Source of the DNA: Candidatus Methanimicrococcus labiotermitis | GTDB lineage: Archaea; Halobacteriota; Methanosarcinia; Methanosarcinales; Methanosarcinaceae | Direction: 5' to 3' | Length of the DNA stretch: 51,481 bases | NCBI GenBank assembly: GCA_009784005.1 | Contig: WRCE01000010.1 | Span: 1 to 51,481 of the forward strand | Shown here: positions 37,691 to 45,950 of the stretch, piece after piece | Layout: every line of letters begins with the position of its first letter | Numbering within the stretch: the stretch's first letter is position 1 | Notes under the pieces: generated by a model | What the model saw: the letters and a program-made list of their open reading frames with translations, nothing else | What the model was told of the DNA's origin: nothing | Databases searched by the model: none | Translations under genes and position numbers: made by a program

Positions 37691-38947
37691 TTGAAACCGA
37701 CTAAAATTATAACCGGATTGTTGTTTATCGCGCTTGCTTTGACCGCATTGGCGGCGCCGGCTGCCGCTTGGGAAACTGTAGAATGGGTCAGCGGCAACGA
37801 TGCCTATATGGTGAATACCGTTCTCGTGGAAGCGGGTGCAATCGGTGTAAACGTAGATGACGACGGCAATGTGACCGGAAGTGTTTCACTCAGCATTTTC
37901 GAGTGGAGAAATGACAGTTGGACCAAAATCAACGGCACGATGTTATCACTAAACAACAGCTTGAGCTTTACCGCGACAGACGGCAACTTTACTGTTACGC
38001 TGGTTGAGCTGAGAAGGGAAGGAAACCGCAACAGAGCCAAATTAGAAATTTGGACGAACGCGAATGTGACAAACACCGGATATATACCGGGCGGGCACCA
38101 AAATGCCACGGGAGTCGGAAAACCTGAGTTGGTGATTACAAAGGTGGTGACGCCCTCTGACGTTTCGATAGGTGACCTCATGACCGTGACGGTTTACGTC
38201 CACAACACCGGAAATTATGACGCCAAAAACGTCAATATCAGCGACCCTTATCCTGCCGGTTTTTTAATGATGCCCCCGACCATCAACAATACAGTCAATC
38301 AAACCGTCAACCGGAACACGAATAATACTTATTTGATCTACCAAATCAAATCCGTTGAACCCGGAAACTATACACTGCCCAGAGCCAGCGCGACCGGCGA
38401 AAACGCTTACGGCATGGGTTTCTCCTATTCACAGACAAACAACGCGACGATTACCGTGAACGATTTGGTGGCATTGACATTCGCAAGCTCACCGCTGAGC
38501 GATCATACGGTTGATCATCAGATGCGCACAAGAGTAAACGGGGATATTGTTGTGAGAAACATCGGAACAATGCCCGCGCAATTTATCAGTATTGAATTTA
38601 CGCTGCCGGATAACGCGACCATCAAAGGGGAAAATAAAACAAATATCACCGTGATCGGCAACAAAGCAACTGTCTATATCGACAATCTGACGCCGAATAA
38701 TGACAGAGTCATCAGCTACTCATTGTCCGCGACGGAGGACGGTTATTATGAAGTGAGGGCGGGTTATCAATACACATACAACAATTCTTCGATGTCGGGC
38801 GAATTGGAAACTGTATCATTCAGGGCAACCGGAAACAGCACGATTACAAAATTATTGGAGACTTGGTATTTGCTCCTGATCCCCCTCATCATAATCGCGG
38901 TCGTTGCTGTTCTCTTCCTCAAGAAACGCAATGAATACAGATTTTAA
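37691..38947 (+). CDS. Cell-surface protein with DUF11-like repeats and C-terminal anchor
   Basis: An exported protein of about 418 residues. The signal peptide is KIITGLLFIALALTALAAPA with cleavage probably after AAA. The extracellular part has many N-x-S/T sequons (over 20) and a DUF11/CARDB-like beta-sandwich (TPSDVSIGDLMTVTVYVHNT and GNYDAKNVNISDPYPAGF). The C-terminus has one membrane helix (WYLLLIPLIIIAVVAVLFL) followed by KKRNEYRF, giving a type I topology. I start it at TTG 37691, with GAGGGG at 37678-37683 exactly 7 nt upstream; an ATG at 37670 lies before the ribosome binding site. Probable S-layer-associated or adhesion protein. Confidence 0.85.
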   Translation: MKPTKIITGLLFIALALTALAAPAAAWETVEWVSGNDAYMVNTVLVEAGAIGVNVDDDGNVTGSVSLSIFEWRNDSWTKINGTMLSLNNSLSFTATDGNFTVTLVELRREGNRNRAKLEIWTNANVTNTGYIPGGHQNATGVGKPELVITKVVTPSDVSIGDLMTVTVYVHNTGNYDAKNVNISDPYPAGFLMMPPTINNTVNQTVNRNTNNTYLIYQIKSVEPGNYTLPRASATGENAYGMGFSYSQTNNATITVNDLVALTFASSPLSDHTVDHQMRTRVNGDIVVRNIGTMPAQFISIEFTLPDNATIKGENKTNITVIGNKATVYIDNLTPNNDRVISYSLSATEDGYYEVRAGYQYTYNNSSMSGELETVSFRATGNSTITKLLETWYLLLIPLIIIAVVAVLFLKKRNEYRF

Positions 38948-38962
38948 GGATGAATGAAAACG

Positions 38963-38998
38963 AATTGATGCTTAAAAAGCATCAATTTCCCCTTTTTA
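38963..38998 (+). terminator. Terminator of the surface protein gene
   Basis: AATTGATGCTT (38963-38973) pairs perfectly with 38977-38987 across AAA, followed by TCCCCTTTTT. Confidence 0.7.
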
Positions 38999-39004
38999 TC
39001 ATTC

Positions 39005-39135
39005 TGAACCCCCTTCTTCTTATCTGTTTGAACCTCTCTCCTCTTATCTCTTTGAACCTCTCTCTCCTCTTATCTCTTTGAACCTCTCTCTCCTCTTATC
39101 TGTTTGAACTCCCTCCTCTTATCTCTTTGAATCCC
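39005..39135. repeat. 27-29 bp tandem repeat
   Basis: TTGAACCTCTCTCCTCTTATCTC-like units (written here without full length) recur about five times with small length changes. A TATA-like run ATATATATAGG at 39266-39276 further on probably serves the tubulin-like gene. Confidence 0.75.
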
Positions 39136-39421
39136 TCTTTTTATCCGTTCAGAACTGAGGTTTGAAATCGGCGGATGTCGTTGTTAGCCGATATGTTTAA
39201 AGCCCGAACCCGCCGCTTGTTTTATAAAAAAGACATTGCCTGATTTTGGAAATTGCGGAAGAACAAATATATATAGGAAAATTCTTAATCAGAAGAATCA
39301 AATATTAACAGCCTAAACCATAAGATATATTTTCTATCTTGAATATTTACATTTTTAAAACATTTACATTCAAACATTTCAAACATTTTTAAAACAGTTT
39401 AAACTCGCGGAGGATTTCATT

Positions 39422-40549
39422 TTGCTTAACGTTTTAATTGTCGGAAACGGCCAGTGCGGTAACAGAATTTTGGATGCTATTAATAAACAGGCGATGAACC
39501 GCGGCTCCAATGTTAAAGAAGCCGGCGGCGGTCTGTCTAAATATTTTTCAAAACACCAATACCAGAGTAATGTCCATACCGTTGCCATCAACACGGCAAT
39601 CAATGACCTCAAAGAAATGAGATTCACAAAGGCAAAGGACAGAATTCACATCAAAAACCTTCACGGCGTCGGCGCTAACCGCAACCTCGGCAAAGAAGTT
39701 TTTGAACAGCAGAAAGGAAATATTTTAAGAGCGATTGAAGAAAGAGGCAATTTCGACGTCGCCTTCATCGTTACATCCGCGTCCGGCGGCACGGGTTCCT
39801 CTTTTACGCCGCCGTTGATTGAAGAAATCAAAAAGTCTCACAATTTCCCCGTTTACGCGTTCGTTGTGCTGCCGTTTAGAGAAGAAGGCACGCTTTACCT
39901 TCAAAACGCCGCCTTCATGTTAAAAGAACTTCGTGACGGGCCGTGCGACGGCATTATTTTGGCCGATAACCAATACCTGAAATCCATTGGCGGAAGCGTT
40001 CAGGAAGCTTATGACGGCATCAACGCGATGATCGCGCGCAGGATTTTGTTCTTGCTCGACTCTTTGGACAGCGAAATGATGATGGTAACCGACTTGGGCG
40101 ACTTTAAGACCGTGATGAGCGCCGGCGCGGGTATGGCAACCGTTGGCTATTTCAAAGCCGAAAACGAAATGCCGATTCGAACCGTTATTCAAAACTGCCT
40201 TTCCCCCCGCGGCCTTTTGTTCTCAACAGACGTGTATAAAGAAGGCGGCCGTGCCATGGTAATCTTAAAAGGTGACAAAAAATACCTCAGCATGGAAGAA
40301 ATCACGAATGAGGTTGAAAAATTATCCGGCGCCATCGGCCACGTTTTCAAAGGCATCATCGTTGAAAACGGCAGCCTGCCCGAAGCCTTGTGCGTTTTGA
40401 CATTAAACTCCGCCGAAGAGCTTGAAGGCCTTTACGAAGGCGCGATTCAGGCAATCGGCATGGAAAGAGACAGCAAAGACCGTGTCAAGAAAAAGAGAGA
40501 AATGGAATCCGCTTTCATGACAATTGACGGGATGGACCCGGAATACTAA
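39422..40549 (+). CDS. Tubulin/FtsZ superfamily GTPase
   Basis: A 375-residue protein. MLNVLIVGNGQCGNRILDAI (1-20) has the tubulin-like GQCGN nucleotide-binding start, and TSASGGTGSSFTPPLIEEI (119-137) has the G-box in the tubulin-like GGTGS form rather than the FtsZ GGGTGTG. FPVYAFVVLPFREEGTLYLQN matches the strand and loop after it. It therefore belongs with the CetZ/FtsZ3-like archaeal cytoskeletal proteins rather than the division FtsZ; cell-shape control is a reasonable guess. Start TTG 39422, with GGAGG at 39410-39414. It is followed within 3 nt by the paired-hairpin cassette. Confidence 0.85.
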   Translation: MLNVLIVGNGQCGNRILDAINKQAMNRGSNVKEAGGGLSKYFSKHQYQSNVHTVAINTAINDLKEMRFTKAKDRIHIKNLHGVGANRNLGKEVFEQQKGNILRAIEERGNFDVAFIVTSASGGTGSSFTPPLIEEIKKSHNFPVYAFVVLPFREEGTLYLQNAAFMLKELRDGPCDGIILADNQYLKSIGGSVQEAYDGINAMIARRILFLLDSLDSEMMMVTDLGDFKTVMSAGAGMATVGYFKAENEMPIRTVIQNCLSPRGLLFSTDVYKEGGRAMVILKGDKKYLSMEEITNEVEKLSGAIGHVFKGIIVENGSLPEALCVLTLNSAEELEGLYEGAIQAIGMERDSKDRVKKKREMESAFMTIDGMDPEY

Positions 40550-40551
40550 AA

Positions 40552-40655
40552 AAAAATTGCGGCCTACGCTTCGCTTCGGTCGCAATTTTTCCTTAAGGGG
40601 CGGAGTCAGTTTGACATTCAGAGGGGTGCCTGCGGCACCCCGATTACTTTTTTTG
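40552..40655 (+). terminator. Paired-hairpin cassette, copy B
   Basis: AAAAATTGCG (40552-40561) pairs with CGCAATTTTT (40581-40590), its loop containing GCCTACGCTTCGCTTCGGT. GGGGTGCC-TGC-GGCACCCC follows at 40623-40641, then GATTACTTTTTTTG. Second copy of the cassette seen at 17526-17614; the second hairpin is identical in both. Confidence 0.7.
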
Positions 40656-40847
40656 TTTCCAATGTTTTTTCTTTGTTTTTCCAATGTTTTTTCTTTGTTT
40701 TTCCGCGTTGTTGATGCCGCCATTATTGCTTCTATTCAACCGATTCATATTCGGAAGTAGCCGCTGCCGAAAATTAATTGAAAATCGTTTAAATGAACCA
40801 ATTAAATGAAAAAAACAAAAAAGAGAGAGACCGTTAACGGCCTGTAA

Positions 40848-41639
40848 TTATGGCTCTGTGGGAGCAGACTTTTTTTCGTAAAACTTATACAATTCCCTTG
40901 CCCAAACGCGCGTCATATCGTCTACGCTGATGATGATTTTATTATCATAAACGCCGTCTGTGTTGAAGAAGTAGATGTAGGCGAAGACGTCCGTCAGTGT
41001 CATGGACAGCGTTGTTGTCACGCCCTCGTCCGGCAATATCATGTAATTAACGTTTTTGCGTTTGATTAATTCGTTCAGGCGGTCTTTCATTTCTTCGATG
41101 AAGCGTTCGTGGACCTTGAGGGTGACGATGATTGTCATTTCTTTGCCGGCCTCGGCCATTTGGAACTACATCTCCGAATAGATCGGGTGATAAATGGATA
41201 AAAGGCACATGGCGTACTTGGATTTGTTGAACAGGTCGCAGAATTCGCGCGGGACGTCAAACATGTAGTTGCTGAGGTCATAATCAAGGAGCTTGTAATC
41301 GCCGATTTCGCGAATCCGCTCCGTTAATTCCGGCGGGATGACCGATAAATTGCGGTCAAACCAGTACCGCTGGTCTTTCTCAAGAACATTGATCGTTTCA
41401 AAAACGGGATACATGTTTTTGACCAAAACGCGCCCGATGGGCGTTAATTCATACAATCCGCCCGCTGCGGATATGATTCCCCCGTCGCGAAGCGTTTTCA
41501 GCTGCGGCATCAATGAATGAGGGGTCATGTCCATTTCCTCGGTCAATTCGTCGATGCTGTAGTCTTTCTTTCCGAGGAGTAAGAGAATTGCCCGTCTTTT
41601 TTCCGACAAACAGACAAGATCACTAAGCGACAGTGTCAT
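40848..41639 (-). CDS. FilR1 (DUF1724) regulator with in-frame TAG, candidate pyrrolysine protein
   Basis: One reading frame interrupted by TAG at 41168-41166 (codon 158). Before it: a 157-residue N-terminal part with winged helix (CLSEKRRAILLLLGKK, YELTPIGRVLVKNMYP) and the first half of the FilR1 domain ending in SIYHPIYSEM. After it: FQMAEAGKEMTIIVTLKVHE and 85 further residues ending with TAA. Read through, the protein is 263 residues, against 262 for the paralogue at 5262-6050. The 21 residues from IYSEM to TIIVT align without a gap to STLEIFQRL...KIIMT, with TAG opposite Phe. A GC-rich hairpin, GCCG-AGGC-CGGC (41156-41145), begins 10 nt after the TAG. Options: pyrrolysine insertion, natural stop with reinitiation at ATG 41159, or a recent nonsense mutation. 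It lies beside probable amine permeases. Confidence 0.8.
41166..41168 (-). other. In-frame amber codon
   Basis: TAG within the FilR1 regulator frame, flanked by GGAGATG before and TTCCAAATG after. All other genes in this window end in TAA or TGA by my reading. In Methanosarcinaceae TAG is decoded as pyrrolysine in methylamine methyltransferases; whether that happens here is not shown by sequence alone. Confidence 0.85.
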
Positions 41640-41885
41640 CGTATTTTTGTGAATAATACAGCCTCCCTCTAAGATTCATGCCGCGGGCAAAAGACACGAA
41701 ACGATAAACCAGGTGGTAAACCATACGGTTACCGTTTTTACGGCCAATCTTTTGTTTTGTCCCGAAGCAGATTTTTAATAACAGCCATTGACTCCCATTT
41801 CCAAAAACAGCCGGCTTTTCCGGCGGTTCATTTCCTGCCAAAATCAATGACGAATCGTATTAAATAAAGTTTTGATTTTGTTATT

Positions 41886-41900
41886 AGATACGAACTATCT
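41886..41900. promoter_or_regulatory. Inverted repeat beside a TATA-like element
   Basis: AGATA-CGAAC-TATCT directly next to ATATAAATTT. On the minus strand this would drive the amber regulator with a leader of about 230 nt. Confidence 0.35.
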
Positions 41901-41995
41901 ATATAAATTTGAAGCCGTTTTTTTTCAAAAAACGTTATTATTCGCCGTTCGGAATTAAATTGGAATATAAGCTGTGAATAAAAACAAAAGATGAA

Positions 41996-42095
41996 AAACA
42001 ACAGGTGAAAAACAACAGGTGAAAAACAACAGGTGAAAAACAACAGGTGAAAAACAACAGGTGAAAAACAACAGGTGAAAAACAACAGGTGAAAA
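41996..42095. repeat. 14-bp tandem repeat
   Basis: AACAACAGGTGAAA is repeated about seven to eight times almost without change. On the opposite strand it makes a VVFHLLFFTCCFSP frame, which is not a gene. Confidence 0.9.
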
Positions 42096-42852
42096 ACGGC
42101 AAAAACGGAGCATTGTTGTCTTTGGCTGTCGTTTTTTTGAAACAATGACTTTAAAACTTCCGATGCCGGCGGATTTTGTCAATTCTTTATCATTTGTAAA
42201 CCCCTTCAGATTTTTCTAATAATTAATTTATTATCAAAACGCTTCGCATTTGAAAACGGGAGTCGAAAAATGATGAACGGCTATTCTATATACGCTTTTG
42301 ACATTTAAGTTTCGGCGATAATTTTCCGGCGGTTTCGTTACGGCTCTGCATGTCTTTGCCTTTGTATTTGATTCACGGCGGAAAAATAAAGCTTTCAGTT
42401 TCATTTGCAGCTTGAGGGTGACGGGAAAATATGGGGATATTTCCGGCTTTACGGACTTTGATTTTTGTCGCATCCGTCTCGGTTGTATGTAAAAACGATA
42501 TACGGAGGTTTGAAGACAAACAAAATTGAATGGTGAGCGTTGGCTTTAAAAAAATGTTGTTTATGTGCCGGCCAGACCTGCGCCTTTTGACGTTTTTTCA
42601 AGCGAATCTTTGACTCAATTTCCGTTTTATTATTTTTGATTTAAACGGGTTTTGCCGCTGCTTTTGCTGCCGGCGTAAGCCGTTTGGTTATTATCTGATT
42701 GCGGATCGTTTGTTTGCCTTAACAATATTCGTTGACAATATTTGTTGAATATTTGTTGTTTGATGAATATTTGTTGAATATTTGTTGTTTGTTGAATATT
42801 TGTTGAATATTTGTTGAATATTCGTTGTAATGATAAAATAAAGGTGTTATTG

Positions 42853-44271
42853 GTGGATAACGATACAAAACTACAGAGAACGATTGATTGGAAGCAAGGG
42901 CTTGCAATTGCGCTTGGCGTCCCGTTATTGATTTTACCGTCAATCGGGACGTTTGCGATTTACTTATGGGCTTTTGCCATTGTGGCTTGGGGCCTTTCGG
43001 TTTTGCAGGGCTTTCTCCAAAATCTGGCATACGGTGAAATGGCGGCGACATTCGCCGACGCGTCCGGCCTGCCGGGATTTGCGCAGACTGTATTCGGCGC
43101 GGGAACGCAAACCGGAAAATTCATCGGCGGCTTTTCCGCTTGGAGTTATTGGTTTGCGTGGAACCCCGTTCTGGCAATTTTTTCCATATTGATTGGCGAT
43201 TATCTCGCCGGCCTCATTTTCAACGGCGTTGTCGCGCCTGAGATTTCGTCCGTTATTCTTTCATTGGGGGCAGGCCTTATCATCTTTACAGCGCTCATTT
43301 TGATTAATGCCAGAGGCGTGTCAAGCGGCGCGGCGATCGGCTATGTTTTGGCCGTTTTCTCGCTGATTCCGCTTCTGTTAATTACCGTCGCGCCGTTTTT
43401 TACAGGCAATTTCCATATGGAAAACATTACCGGAAGCTGGTTCCCGACTGATTGGAATTGGGGGCTTTCCAATATTCTTATTATTATGGGAATTATGGCA
43501 GTCGCTCAGTGGAGCGCTTGCGCGTGGGAAACGGCCGCGATTTACGGCCCCGAATACAAGAAACCGAAATCAGACGTTCCGAAAGCGTTATTCGTATGCG
43601 GCTTGGTTTGTCTTTTCTCCTTCGTCTTTGTCCAAGCGTCCGTTACAGGAACACTCGGTGTTGAAGGAATTATTGACCAGCGCATCTCTCCGCTTCTTCC
43701 GATGGCGTCCATGGTCTTTGGAGACTGGGGCGCAATCGTTGCGGTTGTTATGTTGATTGCGGCAATGATTTTGATCATTCAGACGGCTTTTAACGGCTCT
43801 GCCCGGTCCATGCACTCCATGTCCGCGGAAGGCAATCTGCCGTCCTATTTGTCCAAAGTGAATTCCAAGGGCACGCCGATGAGGTCAATGATTATTATTG
43901 CAATTTTCAATATCTTACTGATCCTCCTCTTCTCCTTCTTAGAAGCGTCCAACGGCCCCGCAGCTATTTTAGCCGCGTCGGCAATCGGCTACGTTTTCGC
44001 AAACGGCATCAGCTTACTCGCGTACTACAAAGCGTCGGTTGACCCGAAATTCAAGGATTTGGAGCGCCCCTTCAAAGCGCCGAGAGGATGGAAGTATGTC
44101 GCGCTTGTTTTTGCGCTCCTTAACCTCATATTCTATTTGGCCGGAATTGTATACTTGACGGCAACGGACGCCGGATGGGCGCCAACGCTCCTTGGTTTCG
44201 TTGTGCTGGCCGTCTTTATTCCGCTCTGGTGGTGGGCGCAAAAAGAAAGAAAAACAAAAACAGCTGCATAA
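42853..44271 (+). CDS. APC-superfamily amino acid/amine permease
   Basis: A 472-residue membrane transporter with about 12 helices. The first segment LALGVPLLILPSIGTFAIYL-like helix and the second with SVLQGFLQNLAYGEMAATFA place it in the amino acid-polyamine-organocation superfamily. SARSMHSMSAEGNLPSYLSK is the conserved cytoplasmic loop, and FKAPRGWKYVAL precedes the last helices. Start GTG 42853, with AAGGTG at 42841-42846. In methanogens, APC permeases linked to methyltransferase operons are suspected methylamine carriers; amino acid uptake is equally possible from sequence. A long hairpin terminator follows. Confidence 0.85.
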   Translation: MDNDTKLQRTIDWKQGLAIALGVPLLILPSIGTFAIYLWAFAIVAWGLSVLQGFLQNLAYGEMAATFADASGLPGFAQTVFGAGTQTGKFIGGFSAWSYWFAWNPVLAIFSILIGDYLAGLIFNGVVAPEISSVILSLGAGLIIFTALILINARGVSSGAAIGYVLAVFSLIPLLLITVAPFFTGNFHMENITGSWFPTDWNWGLSNILIIMGIMAVAQWSACAWETAAIYGPEYKKPKSDVPKALFVCGLVCLFSFVFVQASVTGTLGVEGIIDQRISPLLPMASMVFGDWGAIVAVVMLIAAMILIIQTAFNGSARSMHSMSAEGNLPSYLSKVNSKGTPMRSMIIIAIFNILLILLFSFLEASNGPAAILAASAIGYVFANGISLLAYYKASVDPKFKDLERPFKAPRGWKYVALVFALLNLIFYLAGIVYLTATDAGWAPTLLGFVVLAVFIPLWWWAQKERKTKTAA

Positions 44272-44351
44272 AACGATACATAAAAATTCATAAAACGATA
44301 CAAAACGATTAATAAAACGATTCAAAAAACGATTCATTTTTAGATAACGGC

Positions 44352-44410
44352 AAAGGCGATTCGTCCATTTTTAAAAACGGGCGAATCGTTCGCCTTTCGT
44401 TTGTCTTTAA
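44352..44410 (+). terminator. Terminator of the APC permease gene
   Basis: AAAGGCGA (44352-44359) pairs with TCGCCTTT (44390-44397), extended inside by TTCGTCC/GGGCGAA with a small bulge. CGTTTGTCTTT follows. Confidence 0.65.
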
Positions 44411-44425
44411 ATAAATTCAATCAGG

Positions 44426-44524
44426 TGAGGGCACCCTCATCAAAACAGATGGGACGCCCTCATCAAAACAAATGAAGGTACCCCCATCAAATCCGATGGT
44501 GGCTACCCTCATCGAAAAACATGA
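44426..44524 (+). promoter_or_regulatory. Four iterons upstream of the DMT permease promoter
   Basis: Each unit is CCCTCATC (or CCCCCATC), six bases, then GATG, AATG or CATG. Units begin at 44434, 44457, 44481 and 44506, spaced 23, 24 and 25 bp. TGAGGG-CA-CCCTCA at 44426-44439 adds a further dyad. They end about 50 bp before the ATG and just before an AT-rich TATA-like run (GATAATTAC, 44548-44556), as expected for operator sites of an activator or repressor. Confidence 0.65.
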
Positions 44525-44576
44525 CTTAAAATTAAAAAAACAATAACGATAATTACTCTATCAAGAAAAATGTACG

Positions 44577-45641
44577 ATGGTTGATAATGTGATCTCTCTA
44601 AATGAAATAAGAGCAAAAGAATTGAGCAGGAAGTTTAAATACGGTTATATGTGGGCACTCTTCTGCGCCGTCTTTTGGGGCATATGGTATTTGCCCGGTA
44701 CAGCGATTTGGGTATTAAATCCCTTTGATGAAATGTTCGCTGCCATTGCGGCGACAAACGGCGATTCACTCTCTTTGGTGATCGTGGCCGTTTTGATTAC
44801 GGCATTAAATGCTTTGACTTGCGTGATTGCGCTTCTTTTGTGGAACGCTGTTCTGGGCAAGCATAAGCTGAAAGAATTGAAGCGCACGATTTTCGACTTT
44901 AGGAAATGTTCGAAATGGTTCTTCCTTGCCGGTATTTGCGGCATGACGGCTGTTTTTGGTTCTTACTTGGCGATGGGATTCATCGGCGCCGCTTTCTCGG
45001 CCGTTGCCGGTCTGTTGTATCCCGTTGTCGGGTCGACCGTCGCGCGGCTGTGGTACGGCGAAAGGGTTTCAAGGCGAGCCGCCGCCGGCATTATTATTAT
45101 TGTTTTTGGAGGTATTTCCATTTACGCGGGCGGCCTTGTGTCTGAATTGGCAACCGGAAGCGTTCAGTGGTTTGGTTATCTCGGCGGTCTGATGGCCGCG
45201 GCTTTCTGGGGCATTGAGGGCGCGATTGCCGGAAAAGGTTTGGATTTGGCTGAGCCCGACTCCGCTTTGACCATCCGCTTCATCGCCGAAGCGGGATATT
45301 GGTGGCTCATTGTCATCCCGGCTCTGACACTCCTCGGTTTCCCGATGATGACCTACGCTCTTTCCATCTTTGAACCGCTTGTCCTTGTCGTTTTGATGTT
45401 CGCCGGCATTACCTTTGGTTTCTGTTACGTCACGTGGTACAAATCGTTCCCGCTGATCGGTGTCGGCCGCGGTCAGGGCATCGGTAACCTTTACGGTCTT
45501 TGCGCCGTTGTTTTCGTTTTCCTGTTCTTTGGCACGTCTCCGGGATGGGCAATTATTATCGGCGGCGTCCTTTGTGTCACCGGCGGTATGCTGATGTTTA
45601 CAGAAAACACAGACGGCATATCCAGTTTAAGGGGTGAATGA
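44577..45641 (+). CDS. DMT-superfamily permease, candidate methylamine transporter
   Basis: A 354-residue membrane protein with about ten helices, two of them on either side of an internal repeat. KYGYMWALFCAVFWGIWYLP begins the first helix, and FLAGICGMTAVFGSYLAMGF and GYLGGLMAAAFWGIEGAIAG give the EamA/DMT pattern. Membrane proteins like this are found beside trimethylamine methyltransferase genes in Methanosarcina (MttP-type), so methylamine uptake is a plausible inference. No ribosome binding site precedes ATG 44577, and a TATA-like run 22-29 nt upstream suggests a leaderless mRNA. The next gene begins just after its stop. Confidence 0.75.
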   Translation: MVDNVISLNEIRAKELSRKFKYGYMWALFCAVFWGIWYLPGTAIWVLNPFDEMFAAIAATNGDSLSLVIVAVLITALNALTCVIALLLWNAVLGKHKLKELKRTIFDFRKCSKWFFLAGICGMTAVFGSYLAMGFIGAAFSAVAGLLYPVVGSTVARLWYGERVSRRAAAGIIIIVFGGISIYAGGLVSELATGSVQWFGYLGGLMAAAFWGIEGAIAGKGLDLAEPDSALTIRFIAEAGYWWLIVIPALTLLGFPMMTYALSIFEPLVLVVLMFAGITFGFCYVTWYKSFPLIGVGRGQGIGNLYGLCAVVFVFLFFGTSPGWAIIIGGVLCVTGGMLMFTENTDGISSLRGE

Positions 45642-45642
45642 A

Positions 45643-45948
45643 ATGAGCAAAATGGGCGAAAGGCCTTTAAAAATCAGAATTTTGGGAATATTCAACGACG
45701 GAAAACCCCATTGGAATTACGAAATCGTTGAAATTATTTCCAAAGAATACAAAATGAGCGGCAGTTACGAGAGCTCTCTGATTAATTTTGATCTTGTCGA
45801 GCTGGCATCCGGCGGCATGATCAGTGACGTTGAGCAAAAAATGGACACGGAAGGCATATACAAAAAGAATTTCCTGCTTCACAAATATGTCATCACCAAT
45901 CTCGGAAAAGAAAAAACCGCAGGCGCGTGCGCCCTTGGGAGGAATTAA
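45643..45948 (+). CDS. Small winged-helix-like protein
   Basis: A 101-residue protein from ATG 45643, with GGGGTGA at 45631-45637. The start lies one base after the stop of the DMT permease gene. LKIRILGIFNDGKPHWNYEI then a VEIISKEYKMSGSYESSLIN helix pair look like an archaeal winged helix, and LLHKYVITNLGKEKT like its wing. No sensor domain follows. Its position between two membrane proteins suggests it controls them. Confidence 0.7.
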   Translation: MSKMGERPLKIRILGIFNDGKPHWNYEIVEIISKEYKMSGSYESSLINFDLVELASGGMISDVEQKMDTEGIYKKNFLLHKYVITNLGKEKTAGACALGRN

Positions 45949-45950
45949 AA

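Larger units (their letters stand above)
41640..42852. other. Long spacer between the amber regulator and the APC permease
   Basis: 1.2 kb with no convincing gene. AGATA-CGAAC-TATCT (41886-41900) next to a TATA-like run (ATATAAATTT, 41900-41910) looks like a regulated promoter. Two tandem repeats follow: AACAACAGGTGAAA, about eight units of 14 bp (41996-42090), and an 11-bp GAATATTTGTT repeat (42722-42830). Between them, 42240-42700 is of mixed composition and may be the remains of a gene, but I cannot name it. Confidence 0.5.

Noticed and set aside
41166-41639. Frameshifted pseudogene as an explanation for the split regulator
   Set aside because: Both halves are in the same frame, separated by TAG and two codons, and no base needs to be added or removed.
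41828-42182. Minus-strand frames with repeated VVFHLLFFTCCFSP
   Set aside because: Translation of the 14-bp tandem repeat, not a membrane protein gene.
44426-44524. Possible CRISPR array
   Set aside because: The units are only about 18 bp with 5-7 bp between them, so there are no spacers of CRISPR length and no cas genes nearby; the arrangement fits operator iterons.
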